Source: Burkholderiaceae bacterium (GTDB taxonomy: Bacteria > Pseudomonadota > Gammaproteobacteria > Burkholderiales > Burkholderiaceae_C). Taken from it: a stretch of DNA of 39,229 bases. A program made the position numbers and the translations under genes. The DNA is taken from assembly GCA_019234815.1 (NCBI GenBank), contig JAFALA010000020.1:1-39229 (forward strand), given 5' to 3'. The notes below the pieces were generated by a model. The model saw only the letters and a program-made list of their open reading frames with translations, did no database searches and was not told the origin of the DNA. Numbering within the stretch: position 1 is the stretch's first letter; every line of letters starts with the position of its first letter. Shown here piece after piece: positions 16,891 through 24,465 of this stretch.

Positions 16891-16919
16891 CACCGGCCCC
16901 GTCGAGTACGGCGCCGGTG
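16891..16919 (-). other. Stem-loop after the DUF748 gene
   Basis: CACCGGC (16891-16897) and GCCGGTG (16913-16919) pair over 7 bp and an inner CCGT/ACGG stem extends the hairpin. It lies 9 nt past the DUF748 stop in the direction of transcription. The bases after it on the minus strand (TGTGTCATC) are not a T-run, so it is only a weak terminator candidate. Confidence 0.35.
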
Positions 16920-16927
16920 CCAGCAGG

Positions 16928-19900
16928 TCAATGCGCGCTCAGGCCCAACTCCGCATGCGGCACCCACCCTCCCGGGTCCGCCGCCGCATCTTCGCCTTCC
17001 TGGTGCAGCTTCGGTGCGCCGAGGAACAGGCGCGCGCTCGCCACGCCCTTGGCCATCAGGGCATCCCGCAAGGCCACGCTGCGCTGCAGGGCCAAGGCCT
17101 TGGCGCCGTCGGCATCGACCGCGTGCGAGGCCATCAGGATGGCGCGCATTTGCGCATCGGGCACGTCCTTGAGCATGCCCAGCGCATTGCGCGGCTGGCC
17201 GGCGACCTTGCGGCTGCGGTAGACCTGCCGCAGCAGGCGGCCGCGCTGTGCATCGTCGATCTGCAAGGCGGCCTGCGTTTCCTTGTCGGCCTGGTCCGTC
17301 TGTTCACGCTGCAGTTCGCGACGGCGCTCCGCCAGCAACTGTTCGTCCAGCCACTGGCCTTGCATGGCCTGGCGTTCGGCGTCCAGGTCCACCCAGCCGG
17401 TGATGCTCAGCTCCAGCTGAGGCCTGTCGTCCATGGTCTTGGCCAGGCCGTCCAGCGCGGCGGGATCATGCATCAACACCGATCCCGGCTCGAACTGCAC
17501 CTGGCTCATGGCATTGCTGCCGCTGCCGCTCAACAGGGAGAACGGCGCCGTCAGGGCCTTGCCGATCAGGTTGAGGATCAGCTTGACGACAATGCCGCCC
17601 ACGCTGAACTGAGGATCGTTAATGGAGCCGCTCACCGGCAGGTTCACGTCGATCACGCCGTTGCGATCCTTGAGCAGCGCCACCGCGAGCTTGATGGGCA
17701 GGTGGATGGCATCGGGGCTGTCGACCGCATCGCCAAAGGTCAGTTGGTTGAGGATCATCTGGTTCTGGGCCTCCAGGGCGCCGCCGGGCGCGATGTGATA
17801 GGTCAAATGGGTCGACAGCTTGCCCCTCTCGATCCCGAAACCCACGTACTTTCCCGCATAGGGCGACATGGGCGCGAGCTCGATGTCGGTCGCGTTGGCG
17901 GTCAGATCCAGCGCCAAGGGCTTGGCCAGCGGGTTGATCGATCCGGCGATGTCCAGCAAGCCTGTCCCGGCCACGCGGCCGCTCAGACGCAGCGCCGCCA
18001 GGCGCGGGTCCGTGCTGGTGAAGGCACCCAGGCTGCCCTGCAAGTCGGTGAGTTGGGCGCTGTAGTTGGGCTTGATGAAGTGGTCGAAGAAGTCGACATG
18101 GCCGGCATGGAAATGCACGCCGCCAATCTGCACTTGCGGCGGCGCGGCCGCAACGCCTGACGGTATCGATGCCGCCGATACGGCGGGCACTGCGGCCGAT
18201 GCGCCGGAAACCGGCGCTTCAGTCTGCGCTCCACCCGAAGAACTTTGCGGACCCAGGTCTTTCAGGTTGAAATGGCCTTGCTCGTCCACGATCATGCGGG
18301 CGAAGAAATCGCTCAGATCGACGTCGCGGATGGCCAGCGCCAAAGGCTGGTCGGATTGCCAGCGGAGCTGGGTGCCGCGCAGTGCCAAGGCCTGCCAGCC
18401 CAGCAGCTGCTCGCCCAGCTCGCGCCGACCCTCGACCTCGCGCGTCTGCAGCATGGAGAAGTCGGACAGCAGCACGTCGCCCTCGACGCTGGCTCGCGCA
18501 GCGCCATGGGGGGGCTGGTTGAAGCTCAAGCGGCCCTTGAATCCCGCCTCGGCATGCTGGACCGCCAACCCCAGATCGGAACTCAGGTACGCATTGGCCA
18601 AGTACAGCGGCACCCGTTCAGCCCGCAATTGGCCTTGCACAGCCAGCGGTGCAAGCGCCAGTTGCCCCTTCCATTGCAGGCGCCCGGCAGCGCCTCGGTC
18701 TGACGGTGTGCCGGTGCGCGCATTGCCTGTATTGCTCGAACCGCCGCCGTGGCCGTTGCTATTGCTATTGCGTTGCGTTCCAGGCACCAGCGACGCCTCC
18801 AAACTGAGCTGCGCGGGCTTGGCGTTCGCATCACCCCAGCGCAGCGCACTGAGTTCGAGGTTCAGTGCCTGCAGGCTCAGCGATTGCGCAGGCTCGGGGA
18901 GCGCATCGCGCAGGTCGACCTGCCCATGGTCCAGCTTCAAGTGGTCCAGTACCAGCCGCCAGGGCTGCTCCGTCGCCGGATGCGCCTCGCGATGCGGGGC
19001 CGGGCTCTCTTGCACTGGCTTGCCGGCCGGCAATGTCGCCAATTGCGGCAGGCTCAGGCTGCCATCGTGCTCGCGCCCCATGTTGACCCAAGGGGTCTTC
19101 AAGGTCAGCGCACCGACCTGCACCGTGTGGTCGGCGCCCGCAAGAGTCACCCGGTCCAGCTGCACGGCCTCCAGGCCGAGACGTGTCTGCGTCCCTTGCT
19201 GCAGCGCCAGGTCGCGCAGCAGTTGATCGCTGAGCTCCAGTTTCAGGTCTTGCGTGTCGGCGGACAAAGGCTGCGCCAGCTGCACGCTGAGCCCGCCGGA
19301 CCAGGCGCCGCGCACATGCCAATCCCGGCCCTTGCTCAGCTGCGCTTGCAGGTACGGCGTAGCGGCCGACACATCCAGATCGTGCCATTGCAAAGCCAGT
19401 AGCGCCTGCGCCTTGGACAATGTCGCCTTCGCCTCGATGCCGGCCGGCCCGGAGGTACCCGGCCCCGCCGGCAGCTCCGCCTTCAGTGTCAGGGGCACGG
19501 GCGTGTCCGTCAGGGGCCAGTGCGGACGATCCAGGGTCAGGTCCAGATGCTGGACCTGCAGCGGCGTCACCGGATCTGCGGCGTCGCCCAAGGCCAGGTC
19601 TTGCCAATGTACTTGCGCGTCGCGAATAGCGAATCCGCGCGCCGAAACCCGCCAGACCGGGGCATGCGCATCACTGGATGCCACCGCCGCCCCCTGCTCA
19701 GGGCCTGCCGTGCCCGGCAAACCCAACCGCCCCTTGGCATCACGGCGCAGATCCAGCACCGGCGCCTGCCAGACCACCTGGCCCAGCACAACTTGACGCG
19801 CCAGGGGCTGCAGGTGCTCGATGCCCACCTGCAATTGATTCCAGCTCAGCCATGCCGGCGCTTGTTGCGCTTGTGCCACCTGGGGCAGGCCCCATTCGAA

Positions 19901-20770
19901 TTGACGCGCATTCAACTGCCCCGTCAGGTCCACGCGGGCGGCCTGGCCCGGCGCCTGCTCAAACACCAGGTCCAGCTTGGCATCGAGCAGCCCGCGACGC
20001 AGCTGCACCGGCAGGCTGGCCGGCCAATAGACGCGGTAGGGTTCGAAATCGAAGCCCGTGAACTCGAGATGCAAGCGCCCCTCGTGGTCCTGCAGGAAAG
20101 GCCGGGCGTCGACCAGGCTGTCGAGCGCCACCCCGTTGAGCTTGGCGCTCAGGTGCGGCCGCACGTGGGTTTGAACGGTAGCCTCCAGATCCGACACGAA
20201 AGGCAGCGACACATTCAGCTCAGTGAGCTGATGCTGTCGCGATGCCGGCCGGTCATTGAAATGCACTGCGCCATTGCGCAGCTCGATGTTGTAGAGGCCC
20301 CAGGCCAGGCCCCCTTGCGAAGGCGGGGCCTTGGGATCGGGCTTGAAGCGTTGAATCAGGTCGTCGATATCGTAGGCACCGCTGCCCAGCCGGCTCAAGG
20401 TCAATTGAGGCGCATCGATTTGCAGCGACTCCAGCACCAGGCAGCGATACCAGAGCGAGCGCAGCGACAAGGCGGTATCCACGCGCGCGATATGCAGCAA
20501 AGGCGGCGGCGGAGCCGTCGCCGCGCCGCTTTGGGGGCCCGCGATCGTCAAACCCTCGACCACCACGCCCAGGCGCCATGGTTGGAACGCCACATCGTCG
20601 ACGCTGACGGTGCGCCCGACCGCCTGGCTTGCCATGCGCATGCCCGGGCCCTTGATCCAGGCCGGTAGCGCCCATGTCAACAGCAGCAGAACCGCAACGA
20701 CAAGCCCCGCAAGCCCGGCTGCAACACGCGCCGCGGGACGCATCGAACGACTCACGCCAAAGATGGCCAT
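16928..20770 (-). CDS. DUF748 (AsmA-like) envelope protein with OmpA-like C-terminus
   Basis: A 1280-residue protein with one N-terminal membrane anchor (about 15-35, AAGLAGLVVAVLLLLTWALP) and a very long periplasmic part rich in beta-strand repeats. The DUF748 region is visible around 880-1060 (PNYSAQLTDLQGSLGAF, NDPQFSVGGIVVKLILNLIGKAL). Such AsmA-like proteins are thought to bridge the envelope and move phospholipids. The last 150 or so residues carry an OmpA-like pattern (LALQRSVALRDALMAKGV...RLFLG). A low-complexity Asn/Ser/Gly insert lies near residues 663-690. ATG 20770 is preceded by GAGG about 9 nt upstream; a TTG one codon earlier is less likely. Confidence 0.85.
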   Translation of the reverse strand: MAIFGVSRSMRPAARVAAGLAGLVVAVLLLLTWALPAWIKGPGMRMASQAVGRTVSVDDVAFQPWRLGVVVEGLTIAGPQSGAATAPPPPLLHIARVDTALSLRSLWYRCLVLESLQIDAPQLTLSRLGSGAYDIDDLIQRFKPDPKAPPSQGGLAWGLYNIELRNGAVHFNDRPASRQHQLTELNVSLPFVSDLEATVQTHVRPHLSAKLNGVALDSLVDARPFLQDHEGRLHLEFTGFDFEPYRVYWPASLPVQLRRGLLDAKLDLVFEQAPGQAARVDLTGQLNARQFEWGLPQVAQAQQAPAWLSWNQLQVGIEHLQPLARQVVLGQVVWQAPVLDLRRDAKGRLGLPGTAGPEQGAAVASSDAHAPVWRVSARGFAIRDAQVHWQDLALGDAADPVTPLQVQHLDLTLDRPHWPLTDTPVPLTLKAELPAGPGTSGPAGIEAKATLSKAQALLALQWHDLDVSAATPYLQAQLSKGRDWHVRGAWSGGLSVQLAQPLSADTQDLKLELSDQLLRDLALQQGTQTRLGLEAVQLDRVTLAGADHTVQVGALTLKTPWVNMGREHDGSLSLPQLATLPAGKPVQESPAPHREAHPATEQPWRLVLDHLKLDHGQVDLRDALPEPAQSLSLQALNLELSALRWGDANAKPAQLSLEASLVPGTQRNSNSNGHGGGSSNTGNARTGTPSDRGAAGRLQWKGQLALAPLAVQGQLRAERVPLYLANAYLSSDLGLAVQHAEAGFKGRLSFNQPPHGAARASVEGDVLLSDFSMLQTREVEGRRELGEQLLGWQALALRGTQLRWQSDQPLALAIRDVDLSDFFARMIVDEQGHFNLKDLGPQSSSGGAQTEAPVSGASAAVPAVSAASIPSGVAAAPPQVQIGGVHFHAGHVDFFDHFIKPNYSAQLTDLQGSLGAFTSTDPRLAALRLSGRVAGTGLLDIAGSINPLAKPLALDLTANATDIELAPMSPYAGKYVGFGIERGKLSTHLTYHIAPGGALEAQNQMILNQLTFGDAVDSPDAIHLPIKLAVALLKDRNGVIDVNLPVSGSINDPQFSVGGIVVKLILNLIGKALTAPFSLLSGSGSNAMSQVQFEPGSVLMHDPAALDGLAKTMDDRPQLELSITGWVDLDAERQAMQGQWLDEQLLAERRRELQREQTDQADKETQAALQIDDAQRGRLLRQVYRSRKVAGQPRNALGMLKDVPDAQMRAILMASHAVDADGAKALALQRSVALRDALMAKGVASARLFLGAPKLHQEGEDAAADPGGWVPHAELGLSAH

Positions 20771-20837
20771 CAATCTCTACCTCGGAATATGACCGCTCAT
20801 CCTACGCCTTGCCGCCCGCCCTCGTCGCCCGCTTCAG

Positions 20838-21041
20838 TCAGCGGTTCGATCCACCGGGCTTGCGCAATCGCTCTCCCATCCAGTCCGAGCCCGAGGCAAG
20901 CCGGCGAGAGGACCACATCACTTCCTCTTTTTGCGCGTCGAGGCCGCGCCATCGTGCGCTCGAACCCGCTTGACTGGCGGACTCCACCGCCGGACCACGA
21001 AAATCGACGAATTGACTCAAACGCAGCGATCTGGAACGCAT
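20838..21041 (-). CDS. Possible 67-residue hypothetical protein
   Basis: A small frame whose ATG (21041) has a perfect GGAGG 8 nt upstream, better than most starts in this window. The product is Arg/Ser-rich with no membrane segment or recognised motif. A second frame with start ATG near 21063, which has AAGGA 6 nt upstream, overlaps it, so which frame is used, if either, is open. It lies in the 408-bp stretch between the DUF748 start and the terminator at 21119-21164. No other gene is seen in that stretch, and it contains no obvious promoter. Confidence 0.35.
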   Translation of the reverse strand: MRSRSLRLSQFVDFRGPAVESASQAGSSARWRGLDAQKEEVMWSSRRLASGSDWMGERLRKPGGSNR

Positions 21042-21118
21042 GATGATGTCCTCCGTGCTCCATCAACGTCCTTCCCTCGACCAGGGTTGACCCGTAGCCT
21101 GCCGCCGACAAGCGCATG

Positions 21119-21164
21119 AAAAAACACAAAGAGCCTGAGCGACAACCGCCGCCAGGCTCTTTGC
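21119..21164 (-). terminator. Rho-independent terminator of the 118-residue exported protein gene
   Basis: CAAAGAGCCTG (21128-21138) and CAGGCTCTTTG (21154-21164) form a perfect 11-bp stem with a 15-nt loop. On the minus strand the stem is followed by TGT and then seven T's (complement of the A-run 21119-21125). It lies 41 nt past the stop of the 21206-21562 gene. Confidence 0.88.
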
Positions 21165-21205
21165 GTTCAAATGCCTGCGCCGCTACCGCGGCGCATCAGG
21201 CGCGA

Positions 21206-21562
21206 TCAGTTGCCGGAGGCCGGCTTGCCGTCCTGGGCCTTGGAGCTGGCACGGCCAGCCGCGGTCGGGTAAGCCGCCATCACGCGCATCGGATCGGCGC
21301 TGTTCAGGTACGCCGCGTACTGGCCTTCGCTGCAGCCCAGCACATGGCCGGCCTGGTACTCGCCGCGATATTCCGACTTGGCATAGACGAACACGTATTC
21401 GTTCTGATCCTGCGACTTGTTGAGGTTGACGGCATGCTGCGAGGCGCACTCGCTGCGCAGCGCCTGCTCGGCCTGGTAAGCGCTGTCTTGCATCTGGTTG
21501 TCGGCAGCAAAGCACGCGGAACCGATGGCGGCCAAGGTCACGGCGGTCAGGATATGTTTCAT
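21206..21562 (-). CDS. Small exported hypothetical protein
   Basis: A 118-residue protein with a clear signal peptide (MKHILTAVTLAAIGSACFA, cleavage near CFA-AD). The mature part is polar, with two Cys (in ECASQH and GCSEGQY) that could form a disulfide, and the segment EYVFVYAKSEYRGEYQAGH. I do not recognise the family. The gene stands alone: a strong terminator follows it and 154 nt separate it from the GGDEF gene upstream. A periplasmic or outer-membrane-associated role is inferred from the signal peptide only. Confidence 0.75.
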   Translation of the reverse strand: MKHILTAVTLAAIGSACFAADNQMQDSAYQAEQALRSECASQHAVNLNKSQDQNEYVFVYAKSEYRGEYQAGHVLGCSEGQYAAYLNSADPMRVMAAYPTAAGRASSKAQDGKPASGN

Positions 21563-21716
21563 GGCTCAATCTCTGCGGTAAGGTCTGAAAGCTAGCAAGG
21601 TTTCGCATTGTGCGATTGATCTTGCGACGTCATGGGCAGGATTTAACCGCGATTGGCGCCGCTTTTCCACCCCCAAGCAAGGGTAGTGAAACCCCGAGCT
21701 TGAATCGGCGAAAAGA

Positions 21717-22859
21717 TCAGTGCGGCTTCACATCGGTCAGCACCGGCAGCTTCACCGGCGCGGGCTCGAACTCCCAGACCACCTGGTTGCGTCCACGGCG
21801 CTTGGCTTCGTAGAGCGCCTCGTCCGCGCTGGCCACCAGGTGCTCGGCCACCGGCCCCTGGGGCGTATCGCCAGGCTCGGCATCGAGCACCGACAGGCCG
21901 ATGGAAATCGTCACCCGCAGCGCCTCACCCGACAGCGCCGCCATGGGCGTGGCGGCAATCTTGCTGCGGATGCGTTCGGCGATCTCGCAGGCATGTTCGG
22001 CGCTGGCGCGAGGCAGCAAGGCGACGAATTCCTCGCCGCCGTAGCGCGCGATGGTATCGCCGGCCCTCAATTGCCCCAGGATGAGCTTGCCCACGGTGCG
22101 CAGGACTTCGTCGCCCGTGCCGTGGCCATAGCCGTCGTTGATGGATTTGAAATGGTCGATGTCCAGGAACATGCAGGCCAGCGGATGGCGGTAGCGCCGC
22201 GCCTGCGAGATCTCGATCTGGCAGCGATGTTCAAAGTAGCGCCGGTTGTGCACGCCGGTCAGGGCGTCGGTGAGGCCGGCCTGCTTGAGCCGCTCCTGGT
22301 TCAGCGCGCTCTCCAGGCACACCGAGATCACGGCAACAAGGCGCTCCAGAAAGCGCGTGCCCGCATGGTGCTCATAGCGTGCCGGATCGCTGCTGCCGAA
22401 ATGGAAACTGCCGATGAGTTCGCCGTGGCGCACCAGGGGCAGCAAAGCCACCGAAGCCAAGGGCACCTTGGCGCCGACGAACAGATGCTGGTGCGCGACC
22501 GCCCGGTACGGCCCCAGGCAGGGCCGCAGGGCATCGCCGTACAGCGCCTTGATCGGCGCCGATGTGGGCACCAGCGTCAGGGCCTGCATGCGCGCGTCCT
22601 CCGCGCGCTCCGAACCGAGGATCCGGCTCACCTCCTGGTCATGGTCGACCAGGATGAGGCTGACGGCGTCGATCGCAAAGGCGTTGCGATACTCGTCCAG
22701 CAGCAGGTTCACCAGATCGCTCATCGAGCGCGCACTGATCAGGCGATGCTCGACCTGCTCGAAGCGCTGCATCTTGAGTTCATTGGCCCGGGCTTCGCGC
22801 AGGATGGCATCGAGGCGCTGCCTCAGCGCCTGGTTTTCTGCTTGCAAATCAGTAGCCAT
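21717..22859 (-). CDS. DUF484/GAF-GGDEF diguanylate cyclase
   Basis: A 380-residue cytoplasmic protein with an N-terminal coiled coil (about 5-40, QAENQALRQRLDAILREAR), a DUF484/GAF-like sensor domain (about 45-185) and a GGDEF domain (about 195-365). The active-site motif is GGEEF at 274-278, the DxD-type FLDIDHFKSIND is present, and a complete inhibitory I-site RAGD (265-268) lies five residues before it. It should make c-di-GMP with product feedback. The start is uncertain: ATG 22859 has a poorly spaced AAGG, TTG 22892 is 7 nt after the upstream stop, and a short out-of-frame ORF with GGAGG overlaps both. It is the last gene of the OPT-GT2-GGDEF run. Confidence 0.9.
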   Translation of the reverse strand: MATDLQAENQALRQRLDAILREARANELKMQRFEQVEHRLISARSMSDLVNLLLDEYRNAFAIDAVSLILVDHDQEVSRILGSERAEDARMQALTLVPTSAPIKALYGDALRPCLGPYRAVAHQHLFVGAKVPLASVALLPLVRHGELIGSFHFGSSDPARYEHHAGTRFLERLVAVISVCLESALNQERLKQAGLTDALTGVHNRRYFEHRCQIEISQARRYRHPLACMFLDIDHFKSINDGYGHGTGDEVLRTVGKLILGQLRAGDTIARYGGEEFVALLPRASAEHACEIAERIRSKIAATPMAALSGEALRVTISIGLSVLDAEPGDTPQGPVAEHLVASADEALYEAKRRGRNQVVWEFEPAPVKLPVLTDVKPH

Positions 22860-22899
22860 GCCTTGCAACCATTTTCGGAGTTGATGCCCCAACTGCCAT

Positions 22900-24465
22900 T
22901 CAAGCTGCCTCCAGCAATTGCAGGGTGGCCTGCGGAACTGAAAGTTCCAGTGCCACGCCCAGGCGTCTGGACAACAGCCATTTCACCGCCAGGGTGTCGA
23001 AGCGCTGCCCTTTGACGGCGTCAAAAAGCTCGCGGACGCGCGATTCTGCCATTTCTTCCTGCGCCCCAAGCCGCTGCACCTCCAGCATGGCGGACAGCGC
23101 TGCCGCGGCATCCACCAGCTCGTGGTCGGCATCCAGCCCTGCCATGGCGGCCCGGGCCAACGCCATCGCGCCGACCACGTCTCCGGCCGCTTGCGACACC
23201 TCGGCGCTGACCAGCATCAGTTCGGCCCTGGCCAGGCTGCTGTCCTGCGCCAAGGGGGCCAGCACATCGAGATACGCCGCGGCGCGCTCGATGCGGCCTT
23301 GCGCCAAGTCGAGCCGCACCCCCTCGCAACCGACGCCCATGCGCTGCGCAGGCGGCGCCGAGGCCATGGCGCGCTCCAGCCAGGCACGGGCAGATTCGAG
23401 TTCACCCCGCATCCGGGCCGACCAGGCCAGCCAGCGGCAGGCCTGGGCCTCGCTGGCTTCGAGGTCGAGCAGGATCAAACCGCCCTGCTGGCCCAGGCCT
23501 CGGTCCAGAAAATCCTGCAACTGCAAAACGGCCTGATCCCACAGGCCCGCGCGCGCGGCGGCCCGCCCGGTGCTGAAGGCCACCAAAGGCCCAAGCAGGG
23601 CGACAAAGGGCTGGCTGATGTCCACCGCCTCGACCAGGCGGCCCCGCTGCACGCAGGACTGGATGGCGGCGGCCAGCAGCCGCGGCATGAAGGCCTGCGA
23701 TCTCAGCACCGAAGGCTCCATGGACCTGGCCTGCGCCAAGGCCTTCATCAGCACCTCATGGCGCTGCGCCTGGCGAGACGCCGGCAGCGTGATGGCCAGC
23801 TTGTACGCGACAAAGAGTTGATCGGGCTGCTCGGCATGCGCAAGTTCCAGCAATTGCAGGTTGCGCGCTCGCTTGAGTTCGCGCGCCTGCGCCTCGCCAT
23901 AGCCGTGGTCCACGACGAACAGGCCCGAATCGGGCCAATCGTCGGCCCCGATCTCCAGCAGGGACTCGGAAACATCCTCATGCACGCGCCCCCGGTAGCG
24001 GATGCGCGGATCGCGCCGGAACAGCCGCAGCGAAGCGAACTGGCTGACGCATTGGCCTTGAACCCGGCCCTCCAGGACTTCAGGCACGCCGGCAAACAGG
24101 CCGATGGAGACCGTCTGGGCCAAGCCGGGACGCCGGAGGGCCGCGGCCAGCACCTCGCGGGCGCCGGACAGCAGGAATTCATCGGCGTCCAGGCACAGGA
24201 TCCACTCGCTGCGGGCCGCGTCCAGCGCGACGTTGCGGGCCTGCGCAAAATCCTGCTGCCAGGCGATTTCAAGCACGCGCGCGCCAAACCCGGAGGCAAT
24301 GGCCTGCGTGCCGTCGCTGCTGCCGGTGTCGACCACGACCATCTCCTGCACCCAGTCCTTGACGCTGGCCAGCGCCATGGGCAGGTTCTGCGCCTCGTCC
24401 TTGACGATCATGCAAACGGACAGCGGCAGACGCCCGAGCTCGGAGCCGCCCAGGGCTGAACTCAT
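22900..24465 (-). CDS. GT2-family glycosyltransferase with TPR-like helical C-terminus
   Basis: A 521-residue cytoplasmic or membrane-associated glycosyltransferase. The GT2 fold occupies about 14-230: SVCMIVKDEAQNLPMALASV, then VVVDTGSSDGT at 43-53 (nucleotide binding), and CLDADEF with the metal-binding D93 and D95. The RYRGRVHEDV segment is typical of the SunS-like GT2 with TPR branch. The remaining 280 residues are Ala/Leu/Glu-rich helices that look like TPR repeats. ATG 24465 overlaps the OPT stop in ATGA, fixing the start. The sugar and acceptor are unknown; relatives act on protein or cell-wall glycans. Confidence 0.87.
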   Translation of the reverse strand: MSSALGGSELGRLPLSVCMIVKDEAQNLPMALASVKDWVQEMVVVDTGSSDGTQAIASGFGARVLEIAWQQDFAQARNVALDAARSEWILCLDADEFLLSGAREVLAAALRRPGLAQTVSIGLFAGVPEVLEGRVQGQCVSQFASLRLFRRDPRIRYRGRVHEDVSESLLEIGADDWPDSGLFVVDHGYGEAQARELKRARNLQLLELAHAEQPDQLFVAYKLAITLPASRQAQRHEVLMKALAQARSMEPSVLRSQAFMPRLLAAAIQSCVQRGRLVEAVDISQPFVALLGPLVAFSTGRAAARAGLWDQAVLQLQDFLDRGLGQQGGLILLDLEASEAQACRWLAWSARMRGELESARAWLERAMASAPPAQRMGVGCEGVRLDLAQGRIERAAAYLDVLAPLAQDSSLARAELMLVSAEVSQAAGDVVGAMALARAAMAGLDADHELVDAAAALSAMLEVQRLGAQEEMAESRVRELFDAVKGQRFDTLAVKWLLSRRLGVALELSVPQATLQLLEAA

